Below, piece after piece: positions 44,305 through 52,855 of a DNA stretch of 64,000 nt (within the stretch, counting starts at the first letter, position 1; every line of letters begins with the position of its first letter). Under the pieces are notes generated by a model that had not been told where the DNA came from, searched no databases, and worked only from the letters and a program-made list of their open reading frames with translations. The stretch spans positions 24,248 through 88,247 of the forward strand of contig NZ_FUZT01000017.1 of NCBI RefSeq assembly GCF_900167445.1. The letters are read 5' to 3'. Source of the DNA: Maledivibacter halophilus (lineage in GTDB: Bacteria > Bacillota > Clostridia > Peptostreptococcales > Caminicellaceae). The position numbers and the translations under genes were made by a program.

Positions 44305-45785
44305 AAGCGGCGATATACATTCGTGTATCAACAAAGAACATAGAGCAAGAATCTTCACTCCAAAATCAAAAAGACATGTTTATAAAGCATATAGCTACAA
44401 AAGGTTGGACACTCTATAAGATTTATAAAGATATTGACTCTGGTACACATGCAAAAAGACCCAGATTTATTGAAATGGTTGACGATGCAAAGGCAGGAAA
44501 ATTTGATGTAGTATTAGCAAAGGAGCTATCAAGATTAGCAAGAAACATTGGGATAAGCCATGAATTCAAACAAGTAATACTAGCAAACAACATTCACATA
44601 GTTTGCTTAGATGGTTCAATTAATACCCTAGAAGATGACATAAGTAAATATGGACTATTTGCTTGGCTTTATGAAGATGAAAGCAGAAGAATATCTAAGA
44701 GAATAAAAGCGGCGAAACGGTCAAAAGCACTTAGGTCAGAATTTCTATCGGGCGATCCACCATATGGCTATACCATAGATAAGGGTCAACTTATCCCAAG
44801 AGACGATGAAACAGTAGAGGTAGTCAAGAAAATCTATCAAATGTACATAGATGGACATGGAACAGAATATATCGCAAGGGAGCTGACAAATGCCAAATAC
44901 TCAACCCCTTCCCAAGTAAAAGGAAAAAAGAATGCAGGTAGGAGATGGCATGGGACAACCATAAAGCTAATACTAAAAAATATCCATTACACAGGCGTTC
45001 TAAGCCAATGTGTATCAACAACAAGGGATATAACAACAAAAAACAGGATACCAAACAAAGAGCCGGTCATCATAGAAAACAGCCACGAGCCAATCATATC
45101 CAAAGAAAAGTACATGCTAGTAAAGCAAATAATGGAAGAAAGAAGCCAAAAATCCAGAGGTAGAGCAACACCTAAAAAACACTTATTTAGTGACAAGCTA
45201 TTTTGTAGAGAATGTGGAAAAAAGCTTTGGTTAATAAAAAGTCATAAAACCTATTATTGTGGAACATACAAGAAATACGGAAAAAACCATTGTACTCCAC
45301 ATAAAGTTAAAGAAAGTATACTAAAGGAGATATTACAAAAGGACTTGAAGAAATTTGCAAATAAATTCAATGACTATGAAAAAATCAAAGTGAATTTAAA
45401 CAAGAAGATTCTAGCCAGTGAAAAAGCGACTAAAGCTAAACCGACTAAATATGAAGCAAGGCTAATGGAGATAAAGGAAATAAAATCAAAGCTAATCATC
45501 AAATTCAGTATAGACGAGCTATCCAAAGAAGCCTATGACCTTGCAACAACAAAGCTAGACGAAGAAAGCAAAGAATTAGAATTAAAGCTTATAGAGATAA
45601 AAAGCATATTGAATCGGAAAATTAGGCAGCACGAGGAGTTAAATAGAATTAGTAAGCTATTTGACAAATACAAAAACTTTGAAATCATAACCAGAGAAGT
45701 AGTCAATATGTTTATAGATAAAATAATAATAGGTGAAAACCAAGAAATTAAAATCATATACAATTTTGCTGAGCTTATAAAGTAG
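44301..45785 (+). CDS. Large serine recombinase (integrase/resolvase family)
   Basis: This 494-residue protein appears intact. The N-terminal resolvase domain has the catalytic serine in YIRVST (Ser 10) and the arginine region KELSRLARN. A recombinase domain (PPYGYTIDKGQLIPRDDE onward, about 155-260), a zinc ribbon with CRECGKKLW and the later CGTYKKYGKNHC cysteines (about 300-340) and a C-terminal coiled coil follow. It would insert and excise the island. It lies at the right end beside the attachment-like site at 45850. Confidence 0.93.
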   Translation: MKAAIYIRVSTKNIEQESSLQNQKDMFIKHIATKGWTLYKIYKDIDSGTHAKRPRFIEMVDDAKAGKFDVVLAKELSRLARNIGISHEFKQVILANNIHIVCLDGSINTLEDDISKYGLFAWLYEDESRRISKRIKAAKRSKALRSEFLSGDPPYGYTIDKGQLIPRDDETVEVVKKIYQMYIDGHGTEYIARELTNAKYSTPSQVKGKKNAGRRWHGTTIKLILKNIHYTGVLSQCVSTTRDITTKNRIPNKEPVIIENSHEPIISKEKYMLVKQIMEERSQKSRGRATPKKHLFSDKLFCRECGKKLWLIKSHKTYYCGTYKKYGKNHCTPHKVKESILKEILQKDLKKFANKFNDYEKIKVNLNKKILASEKATKAKPTKYEARLMEIKEIKSKLIIKFSIDELSKEAYDLATTKLDEESKELELKLIEIKSILNRKIRQHEELNRISKLFDKYKNFEIITREVVNMFIDKIIIGENQEIKIIYNFAELIK

Positions 45786-45849
45786 TAGTGAAATCAAGGG
45801 TTTAGGGTGTATTTGCAAATTTACGATATGACCTAAATCCCTTAGCGAC

Positions 45850-45890
45850 CATAAACCCACTCATGTGGAGATGGTTGTGTTGATAGAGAA
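45850..45890 (+). other. Attachment-site-like sequence, right side of the island
   Basis: CATAAACC-CACT-CATGTGGAGA (45850-45870) repeats both blocks of the left site. In frame it reads THVEMVVLIEKK then stop, a plausible C-terminal tail of an RlmD/RumA methyltransferase, 65 bases after the recombinase gene. This is where the right junction of a rumA-integrated element is expected. Confidence 0.5.
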
Positions 45891-45954
45891 GAAATAGGTT
45901 GATTTCAAGCCTTTATAGTATTTTAGGTTAAATTAATAGGTTTCAAATATGTTT

Positions 45955-45981
45955 CCTCATACCATGGTATGAGGATTTTTT
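45955..45981 (+). terminator. Terminator behind the right attachment-like site
   Basis: CCTCATACCATGGTATGAGG is an exact palindrome followed by ATTTTTTA. It could be the original terminator of the target gene. Confidence 0.85.
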
Positions 45982-46036
45982 ATATCTAAGAGGGCTTACT
46001 TAAGCGCGAATCTAAACGATTTGGCGAATATATATG

Positions 46037-46087
46037 ATTGGGGACATTCCTCAGAAAGCTAGACCGTCTTGCAGAGGAGTGTCCCTT
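46037..46087. repeat. REP-like hairpin
   Basis: GGGGACATTCCTC and GAGGAGTGTCCC form a stem with one mismatch around a 21-base loop. GGGGACATTCCT-type palindromes accompany Y1/IS200-like transposases, so it may be a mobilised repeat. The 46088-46406 stretch holds no gene. Confidence 0.5.
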
Positions 46088-46406
46088 TCCTTTATTACAC
46101 ATTATTTATTTTTTGTTCATCTAGTGCATCATAGGTAGGGTATAAAATCATATGAAAAAATCAAATAAAATTAAACTATAAATGCATTAGATGTAAAAAT
46201 CTTAATGCATTTATTTTATATAAAACCAAAACTAAATACAGAAAATAAAAGAGATTAAGTTTTTAAGTCAATTAAATGATCAAATAGACGTAGCCTCTTT
46301 TATTGAATATATATTTTTCTAGAACATTACATTTCAAACTCGAAACATGTAAGAGCAATTATTTCCATATATGAACCAATATTAGAAGAATAATAAAATA
46401 ATATTC

Positions 46407-46444
46407 AGAAAACGCTTGCATTTTGCGGATAAGTTTTGTATACT
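46407..46444 (+). promoter_or_regulatory. Microcompartment operon promoter overlapped by a cre site
   Basis: AGAAAACGCTTGCA (46407-46420) matches the CcpA cre consensus TGWAANCGNTNWCA except for the first base. It overlaps the -35 TTGCAT (46416-46421), which is 17 bases before the -10 TATACT (46439-46444). CcpA with Ser-P-HPr would block the promoter when preferred sugars are present. The leader to the first gene is about 330 bases. I found no paired EutV-type hairpins in it. Confidence 0.6.
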
Positions 46445-46778
46445 ATTGAAAAGAGGGCTGAAGAATAACGAATCAACGCTCTTATTTCCGCCCAAAAACA
46501 AGACAGAATCATGTATATGCAAAATTGAACCACTTGAAATCAAAAATGAACACAAGAGTATTGCAATAGATGAAAACGATTGTCTTGCTGATTTTCACTA
46601 AGTGATTAATCATTTAGGGGAAAAACTGATAGCCAGATAATCTAAAAGGAGGGGGCTGTACATATAATATGGGGTTCTCTTTTGTTCATTAGTTTAGTAA
46701 AGAAAGAAAGGATATAAACACTTCAGTTTGGGTAGGAAAAATACATTGAGACTTATAGTAAGGGGAGGTTTTCAACAA

Positions 46779-49382
46779 ATGGATACCATGGTTGGAAAGG
46801 GCTTTTCTAAGCCAACTGCAAGAGTGGAAAGATTAAAAAAAATGATTTTAGATGCAACACCTATGGTTGAAACAGAACGTGCTCGTTTAGTAACTGAAGC
46901 ATATAAAGAGACTGAAGGGCTTACTGCTATTATGCGTCGTGGAAAAACAAATGAAAAACTGTTTAATAACTTAACGGTAGTTATCCGTGATGATGAACTT
47001 ATTGTTGGTGCTCAAACCATAAATCCTCGGTCATCACAACTTGGGGTTGAGTATTCCTTTGATTGGGTTGAAGAAGAACTAGAGACGATGGATTCACGTA
47101 CCTGCGATCGTTTTTCCATTACGGAAGAAGACAAAAAAGTTGTACGAAGTTTACAAGATTATTGGAAAGGCCGTACGATGAGCGAATATGCGATGGGACT
47201 AATGACTCCTTCAAATCATGATGTACAAAATCATGCTGTATTTAACGTAGGAAACTATCTTTTCGCTGGGGTTGGTCATTCTTGTGTTTTCTATGAAAAA
47301 GTATTAAAGATTGGTTTTAAAGGTGTTATAAAAGAAGTTCTAGAGGCGATGGAATCTATCAAAGAAGAAGATCCAGAGGCGGTTAAGAAAAATCAATTCT
47401 ACAAAGCGTGCTTGATAACTTTTACGGCAGCAATTAATTTTTCACATCGTTATTCAGAAAAAGCAGCGGAAATGGCACTTACAGAACGCAATCCTCAAAG
47501 GAAAAAAGAACTGCTTCAAATTTCAGAAAATTGCAAAAATGTTCCAGAGAATGGTGCAAAGAACTTCTGGGAAGCTGTACAATCTTTCTGGTTCGTTCAC
47601 AACTTTTTAAATATTGAAACGAATGGACACAGCTATTCACCAGGTCCATTTGATCGTTATATGTATCCTTTCTATCGTGATGACAAGACTATTACGAAAG
47701 AATTCGCACAAGAATTATTAGACTGTCTATACGTTAAATTTAACGATCAAAATAAAATCAGAGACGATGTTTCAGCACAAGCTTTTGCAGGTTATCAATT
47801 GTTTGAATTATTATCCCTTGGTGGCACTGACGAAGATGGAAATGACCTAACGAATGATCTAAGCTATATGTGTTTAGATGCAGTAGCTAATACAGGTTTA
47901 CCTATGCCATCTGTTGGTTGTCGTGTTGGTAATCAAACACCGGATGAGTTCTTGTACCGTGCTTGTGAAGTTATTCGTTTGGGTTATGGAATGCCAAACT
48001 TATTCAACGATGAAGTTATTATTCCTGCAATGGTTAACCGTGGTATACCGCTTAAGTTGGCAAGAACATATACGCCAAGTGGTTGCGTTGAGCCTGACAT
48101 TGCTCATCAGTATGACGGATGGCATGACTCTGCAGCATTTAACGTAGCAAGAGTTATGGATATTACCCTTAATAATGGTCGTGGTTTTGGTGGAAAACAG
48201 CTTGGACCAAAAACTGGGGAAATTACTAGTTTTACTTGCATTGAAGACTTTATTGAAGCCTTTGATAAGCAAATGGAATATTTTGTTAATCAAATGGTAG
48301 CAACTACCAATTGTATTGATACGGCTCATGGTGATGTAGCACCATTACCATTCCAATCAGCACTTATTGAAGGTTGTATTGAAAAAGGGAGACCAGTACA
48401 AAAAGGTGGTGCATTATATAACTTCTCAGGTCCTCAAGGAGTTGGTGTAGTTGATGCTGGTGACTCACTTTACTGCATACAAAAGAACGTTTTTAAAGAT
48501 AAAACAATCACTTTGGAAGAGTTGAAAGATGCTTTAGATAATAACTTTGGTTATCCAGTTCCTAAAAAAGGATCAACTGAGTTGTCCATCGAATCAGGAG
48601 ATGTTTGGGAAGATTATAATGAACAAAACGGTAACGTATCTTGCGATCAAGTAGTCGATAGTGAAGTAGAAGATCGTATATATGATGCAGTAAAAGCTAT
48701 TTTAAGTGGCTCTACTTCCACTGTAAACTTCGCTGATATTCGCAAAAATGTAGCACCACAAGTAAGTAATAATAGTGGAAAGTATGATCGAATTTTACGG
48801 ATTTTAAGAAACTCAGATGCATTTGGAAATGATATTGATGAAGTTGATAAGTTCAGTGCCATAGCTGGACGCATTTACTGTGAACAAGTTGAGAAACACA
48901 CAAATTCTCGTGGTGGCAAATACCAAGCAGGTATGTACCCAGTTTCTGCAAACGTACTTTATGGTAAAGATGTTGGACCACTTCCAACAGGTCGTTTAGC
49001 AAAAGAACCACTTGCAGATGGTGTTTCACCACGTGCAGGGTTAGACGTAAATGGTCCAACAGCAGCAGCAAACTCTGTAACAAAACTAGATCACGCATTA
49101 GCAAGTAATGGGACACTATACAATCAAAAGTTCTCAAAAGCAGCACTTGCAGGTGATAAAGGTTTACTGAACCTTGCTGCGCTAGTTCGTGGATACTTTG
49201 AACGTAAAGGAATGCATATTCAATTTAACTGTATTGATCGCGATACACTAATAGATGCAAAGGCCCATCCAGAACTTTATAAAGATTTAGTAATCCGTGT
49301 TGCAGGATACAGTGCACAATTTATTGGATTAGCAGAAGAAGTTCAAGACAATATTATCGACCGTACAGAAATGTCGTTTTAA
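46779..49382 (+). CDS. Glycyl radical enzyme of the diol/glycerol dehydratase group (microcompartment signature enzyme)
   Basis: The enzyme has 867 residues from ATG 46779, chosen because AGGGGAGG (46761-46768) precedes it. The alternative TTG at 46728 adds 17 unlikely residues. The radical glycine is G843 in RVAGYSAQF. The active-site loop has C436 and E438 in GCVEP. By recall of Clostridium butyricum glycerol dehydratase, H164, H281, S282 and D447 correspond to H167, H284, S285 and D450, while Tyr339 is Phe342. The choline lyase signature (Thr at Cys+13, Tyr at Cys+17) is absent, replaced by His449 and Ala453. Compared with that dehydratase, an insertion of about 75 residues lies at roughly 591-675. 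It starts the operon, and the activase follows. The substrate is unknown: 1,2-propanediol, glycerol, ethanolamine or another amino alcohol. Confidence 0.9.
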   Translation: MDTMVGKGFSKPTARVERLKKMILDATPMVETERARLVTEAYKETEGLTAIMRRGKTNEKLFNNLTVVIRDDELIVGAQTINPRSSQLGVEYSFDWVEEELETMDSRTCDRFSITEEDKKVVRSLQDYWKGRTMSEYAMGLMTPSNHDVQNHAVFNVGNYLFAGVGHSCVFYEKVLKIGFKGVIKEVLEAMESIKEEDPEAVKKNQFYKACLITFTAAINFSHRYSEKAAEMALTERNPQRKKELLQISENCKNVPENGAKNFWEAVQSFWFVHNFLNIETNGHSYSPGPFDRYMYPFYRDDKTITKEFAQELLDCLYVKFNDQNKIRDDVSAQAFAGYQLFELLSLGGTDEDGNDLTNDLSYMCLDAVANTGLPMPSVGCRVGNQTPDEFLYRACEVIRLGYGMPNLFNDEVIIPAMVNRGIPLKLARTYTPSGCVEPDIAHQYDGWHDSAAFNVARVMDITLNNGRGFGGKQLGPKTGEITSFTCIEDFIEAFDKQMEYFVNQMVATTNCIDTAHGDVAPLPFQSALIEGCIEKGRPVQKGGALYNFSGPQGVGVVDAGDSLYCIQKNVFKDKTITLEELKDALDNNFGYPVPKKGSTELSIESGDVWEDYNEQNGNVSCDQVVDSEVEDRIYDAVKAILSGSTSTVNFADIRKNVAPQVSNNSGKYDRILRILRNSDAFGNDIDEVDKFSAIAGRIYCEQVEKHTNSRGGKYQAGMYPVSANVLYGKDVGPLPTGRLAKEPLADGVSPRAGLDVNGPTAAANSVTKLDHALASNGTLYNQKFSKAALAGDKGLLNLAALVRGYFERKGMHIQFNCIDRDTLIDAKAHPELYKDLVIRVAGYSAQFIGLAEEVQDNIIDRTEMSF

Positions 49383-49430
49383 TTCTATTAGTTTAGTTTT
49401 GAATTCGACTAATAGAGTAGGAGGAGTTTA

Positions 49431-50351
49431 ATGGCATCCATTAATTATAAAGCGAAAGGTGTAGTTTTTGATATACAGCGTTTTTCTGTCAATGATGGTC
49501 CTGGAATTAGAACCATCGTTTTCCTAAAAGGCTGTCCTCTTCGTTGCCAATGGTGCTCCAATCCAGAATCACAAAGAGTAGCTCCAGATGTTTTATTTGA
49601 CGCATCGGAATGTATAAGATGTGGAAAGTGTGCAAACGTTTGTCCTCATGGAGCTATAAAACCAGAAAATCCAGGTCATGTTCACCGGGATATTTGTGTC
49701 GGCTGTGGAGAGTGTGTAGGTGTTTGTCCTACGGGCGCACTTATTCTTAAGGGTGAAGTTTCCACAGTGGAAGAAGTAATTCGCCAATTGAAGAAAGATA
49801 CGGTTATGTATCGTAAATCGGGAGGCGGAATCACTCTTTCTGGAGGGGAGCCGCTGGTTCAATGGGAATTTGCAACGGAGTTGCTAAAAGCTTGTAAAGC
49901 ACAAGGGTGGAATACAGCAATTGAAACAACAGGATATGGCAGTTCAGAAGCTATTGAATCGGTCATACCATGGATTGACTACGTGTTATTAGATTGTAAG
50001 TCAAGGGACACCAATGTACACAAAAAGTATGTTGGAGTTGATAATGAACTTATTGGGAAAAATTCGGTACATATTGCTGAATTAGGAAAAAATACGATAA
50101 TTCGTGTACCGACAATTCCTGGAGTAAATGCAACTGAAGAAGATTTTCGTAAAATTGCTGAATTTGCTAAGACCTTGTCAGGTGTAGATACTATCCATAT
50201 TTTGCCGTATCACAGATATGGTGAAAATAAATATAAACTGTTGGATCGTGACTATCCAATGGGCCAAATAAAAGAGCTTCATGCAGAAGATGTAGAGATA
50301 TTTAAAGACATCTTAGAGCAATATGGTTTTAAGTGTCTGATTGGCGGTTAA
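49431..50351 (+). CDS. Glycyl radical enzyme activating protein (radical SAM)
   Basis: This 306-residue radical SAM enzyme has the iron-sulfur motif CPLRCQWC near residue 35 that binds SAM. Two added [4Fe-4S] ferredoxin clusters follow (CIRCGKCANVC and CVGCGECVGVC, about 62-100), as in activases of dehydratase-type glycyl radical enzymes. The GGxxP-like motif LSGGEPLVQ lies near 138. It abstracts hydrogen from glycine 843 of its partner. The ATG follows GGAGGAG, 48 bases after the partner gene. Confidence 0.95.
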   Translation: MASINYKAKGVVFDIQRFSVNDGPGIRTIVFLKGCPLRCQWCSNPESQRVAPDVLFDASECIRCGKCANVCPHGAIKPENPGHVHRDICVGCGECVGVCPTGALILKGEVSTVEEVIRQLKKDTVMYRKSGGGITLSGGEPLVQWEFATELLKACKAQGWNTAIETTGYGSSEAIESVIPWIDYVLLDCKSRDTNVHKKYVGVDNELIGKNSVHIAELGKNTIIRVPTIPGVNATEEDFRKIAEFAKTLSGVDTIHILPYHRYGENKYKLLDRDYPMGQIKELHAEDVEIFKDILEQYGFKCLIGG

Positions 50352-50416
50352 GGAATTATTCGTATATTCAGAATAAAAATATACATAAAATTTAAAAAAT
50401 ATAGGAGGTTATCATA

Positions 50417-50692
50417 ATGAGTTCAGACGCATTAGGAATGATTGAAACAAAAGGATTAATTGGAGCTATTGAAGCAGGAGATGCCATGGTAAAGGCTGCA
50501 AATGTTACATTAATAGGCTATGAAAAAATCGGTGGTGGTTTTGTAACTGTAATGATCAGAGGTGATGTTGGTGCAGTAAAAGCAGCAACAGATGCGGGAA
50601 CAGCAGCAGCACAAGCTGTAGGTGAATTAATCTCTACTCACGTAATTCCTCGTCCTCATACAGAAGTAGAAGGCATCCTTTCAAAAAAGTAA
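50417..50692 (+). CDS. Microcompartment shell protein, BMC-H (PduA/EutM-like)
   Basis: This 91-residue BMC domain has the canonical opening ALGMIETKGLIGAIEAGDAM and the pore-side segment KIGGGFVTVMIRGDVGAV, ending in HVIPRPHTEVE. It forms hexamers that tile the shell faces, with a central pore for small metabolites. It is near-identical in design to the BMC-H at 61928. TAGGAGG precedes the ATG. Confidence 0.97.
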   Translation: MSSDALGMIETKGLIGAIEAGDAMVKAANVTLIGYEKIGGGFVTVMIRGDVGAVKAATDAGTAAAQAVGELISTHVIPRPHTEVEGILSKK

Positions 50693-50736
50693 TTAGATGC
50701 ATTTTAAATAAGTAAGAACGAAATGGAGAGGTATAA

Positions 50737-51459
50737 ATGGATGAAAAAAAGTTTGACGAATTAGTTAAACGAGTGATTGCTAGAGTACAACAAGAACTAC
50801 AACACAAACAACAGAATAAATCCATTTTACCAAATGCTTATCTAATACTACCGGATAACTGGAATAATCAGGATTTGGTAAAAAAAATACTGGAACAGCT
50901 TGATAAGGAATATCAGATTACTATTGCAGTATCTAGTATGCCCGAAACTATTCCGTCGGAATGGATAGGTTATTCAGTAGAGTTGCAGGAAAGAATTGAT
51001 TTCCCTAATATCGATTTTACTACAATTATTCCAGTAGAAACACCAAGCCTGATAGCAAAAGTGGCCCTTTGTATCGAAGATGATTTTGTTAGCCGCTGGG
51101 TAGCAAAATCTCTTCGTTATGGGCAGTCTGTATGTATGCAATTGACTCCTTCTTTTTTCACAGGAAAGGAGTTATTTGCTTATAGACAAAAGATAGAGTC
51201 CTATATTAAGGAAGTAAAAGCATTTGGAATTTGTTTTGAGATGGATACTTTATGCAAAATGAAGAACAAGAAAGAGTCGTCATCAGCTTTATTAAATAAA
51301 AAGAAACAAGTGATTACCTTGAAAGATATAGAAAAATTAGCTTCATCGAAAGAGGAAGCCGTGTTTGAAAAAGAATTGTGCTTAAAACAAGGAGATATTT
51401 TGACTTTGTTAGCCAAAGAGCGTGCAGCTGAGTTGGGAATAAATATTGTTTGGTGCTAA
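50737..51459 (+). CDS. Ethanolamine-operon type hypothetical protein (eut_hyp-like)
   Basis: This 240-residue protein starts with an amphipathic helix (MDEKKFDELVKRVIARVQ), which looks like an encapsulation peptide. A flavoprotein-like alpha/beta domain follows (ILPNAYLILPDNWNNQDLVK and onward). The tail (VITLKDIEKLAS, then LTLLAKERAAELGINIVW) resembles ends found in several eut/pdu accessory proteins. The closest family I recall is the non-proteobacterial eut_hyp group. The function is unknown. A cargo or scaffold role is inferred from the helix and position. Confidence 0.6.
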   Translation: MDEKKFDELVKRVIARVQQELQHKQQNKSILPNAYLILPDNWNNQDLVKKILEQLDKEYQITIAVSSMPETIPSEWIGYSVELQERIDFPNIDFTTIIPVETPSLIAKVALCIEDDFVSRWVAKSLRYGQSVCMQLTPSFFTGKELFAYRQKIESYIKEVKAFGICFEMDTLCKMKNKKESSSALLNKKKQVITLKDIEKLASSKEEAVFEKELCLKQGDILTLLAKERAAELGINIVWC

Positions 51460-51476
51460 CTAGGAAGGAGGTTGAC

Positions 51477-52826
51477 GTGAAATTGAATTATAAGAACTCA
51501 CCTACGAAGACTCCTGATCATGATATGTTCAATGAAGCAGAACAAGCAGTTCGTGCTTCTAGGGAAGCATATGAGACATATTCTGATTTGACATTAAATG
51601 CTCGTAGAGAAATATTTACTGCTATTTGTAATAAAATAGCTCCTCATGTTGCTACTATTGCTGAAAAGGAGCTAGAAGAAACAGGTTTTGGAAATGTTAA
51701 TGATAAGATTATAAAGCTCGTATTAGCTTTGAGTAAAACTCCGGGAGTAGAGTATTTAACGACAGAAGTAATTACGGGAGATAGTGGGATGACACTGTAT
51801 GAATATTCACCCTATGGTGTTATTTGTGCGATTCATCCATCCACAAATCCCTCAGCAACATTGATTAATAATGTATTAGGTATGTTGGCAGCAGGAAATG
51901 TGGTTATTAACATCCCTCATCCAAGATGTATAGGGGTCTCTATGTACGTAACAAAACTAATTAATGAAGCAATTTTTGAAACTTGTAGAATAGAAAATTT
52001 AGTTATTACTTTGTCGAAATCAGCGAAAAGCATTGCTGATGAAATCATTAATCATCCCGATGTTTCACTAATCGTTGCGACAGGTGGTCGAAGTATGAAC
52101 AAGCGAGCACTTCAGAGTTCGAAACGAGTGATTGCTGCAGGAAAAGCGAATCCTGTTGCAATAGTTGATGAGACGGCGGATATTGCAAAGGCAGCAAAGG
52201 ATATTGTTGACGGCGCTACTTTTGACCATAATAGTATGTGTATTACAGAAAAAAATATAGTTCTTGTAGATGAAATATTGCCGGATTTTGTGAAAGAAAT
52301 TAAAAAACAAAATGTGTACTATGTGGAAAAGGAGCAAGAAATCTTCCAATTAGCAAAAGCCACATTAAAGCAAAACTTAACCATGAATCGTACATTACAA
52401 GGAAAAAGTGCAAATGAAATTTTAACATCTGCCAATATTACATGTAACAGGAAAATAAATCTTATAGTTGTGAAGGTTTTTAAAGAACATCCTTTTGTGA
52501 CTGAAGAAATGTTAATGCCTTTAGTACCGCTCGTAACAGAAAAAACATTTGAGGAGGCATTGGAAACGGCACTATTTATGGAACAAGGTTTACGCCATAC
52601 GGCAATCATACACTCCCAATCGATTCCTCGTATGAATAAGGCAGCAAAAATAATGCAAACTTCTATTTTTATTAAAAATGGTTCCTCGTTAGCAGGTATT
52701 GGATTGAATGGAGAGGATAAAACAAGCTTTACAATAGCAAATATTAGTGGTGAAGGTGTAACTAGTGCTCGTGACTTTGCTCGAAAACGAAGTTGCACAA
52801 TGACGGATGGATTTTCAATTCGTTAA
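51477..52826 (+). CDS. CoA-acylating aldehyde dehydrogenase 1 (PduP/EutE family)
   Basis: This 449-residue enzyme has HPSTNPSATLINN (CoA/NAD binding), the glycine-rich IVATGGRSMNKRAL and the catalytic cysteine in FDHNSMCITEK. It oxidises an aldehyde to acyl-CoA with NAD. The GTG at 51477 is chosen because AGGAGG (51466-51471) sits 5 bases before it; the in-frame upstream codons run through the previous stop region. It is one of two such enzymes in the operon, the two clearly different in sequence, so they may work on different aldehydes or form mixed assemblies. Confidence 0.88.
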   Translation: MKLNYKNSPTKTPDHDMFNEAEQAVRASREAYETYSDLTLNARREIFTAICNKIAPHVATIAEKELEETGFGNVNDKIIKLVLALSKTPGVEYLTTEVITGDSGMTLYEYSPYGVICAIHPSTNPSATLINNVLGMLAAGNVVINIPHPRCIGVSMYVTKLINEAIFETCRIENLVITLSKSAKSIADEIINHPDVSLIVATGGRSMNKRALQSSKRVIAAGKANPVAIVDETADIAKAAKDIVDGATFDHNSMCITEKNIVLVDEILPDFVKEIKKQNVYYVEKEQEIFQLAKATLKQNLTMNRTLQGKSANEILTSANITCNRKINLIVVKVFKEHPFVTEEMLMPLVPLVTEKTFEEALETALFMEQGLRHTAIIHSQSIPRMNKAAKIMQTSIFIKNGSSLAGIGLNGEDKTSFTIANISGEGVTSARDFARKRSCTMTDGFSIR

Positions 52827-52855
52827 TATATAGAGAGAGGATTGGTATTAGATCT

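Noticed and set aside
46416..46601. 61-codon open frame upstream of the glycyl radical enzyme
   Set aside because: It starts with TTG inside the predicted -35 box, has no ribosome site or other methionine, and its sequence matches nothing I know. It is better explained as leader RNA.
46445..46778. EutV-type paired hairpins or cobalamin riboswitch in the operon leader
   Set aside because: No repeated AGCAAC-like loops, no terminator and no B12-box-like sequence could be found by eye.
46779..49382. Choline trimethylamine-lyase (CutC)
   Set aside because: The segment after GCVEP lacks the QKSGRLYQWT-type choline signature and has GWHDSA as in diol/glycerol dehydratase. The EutH permease and shell genes alone do not prove choline use.
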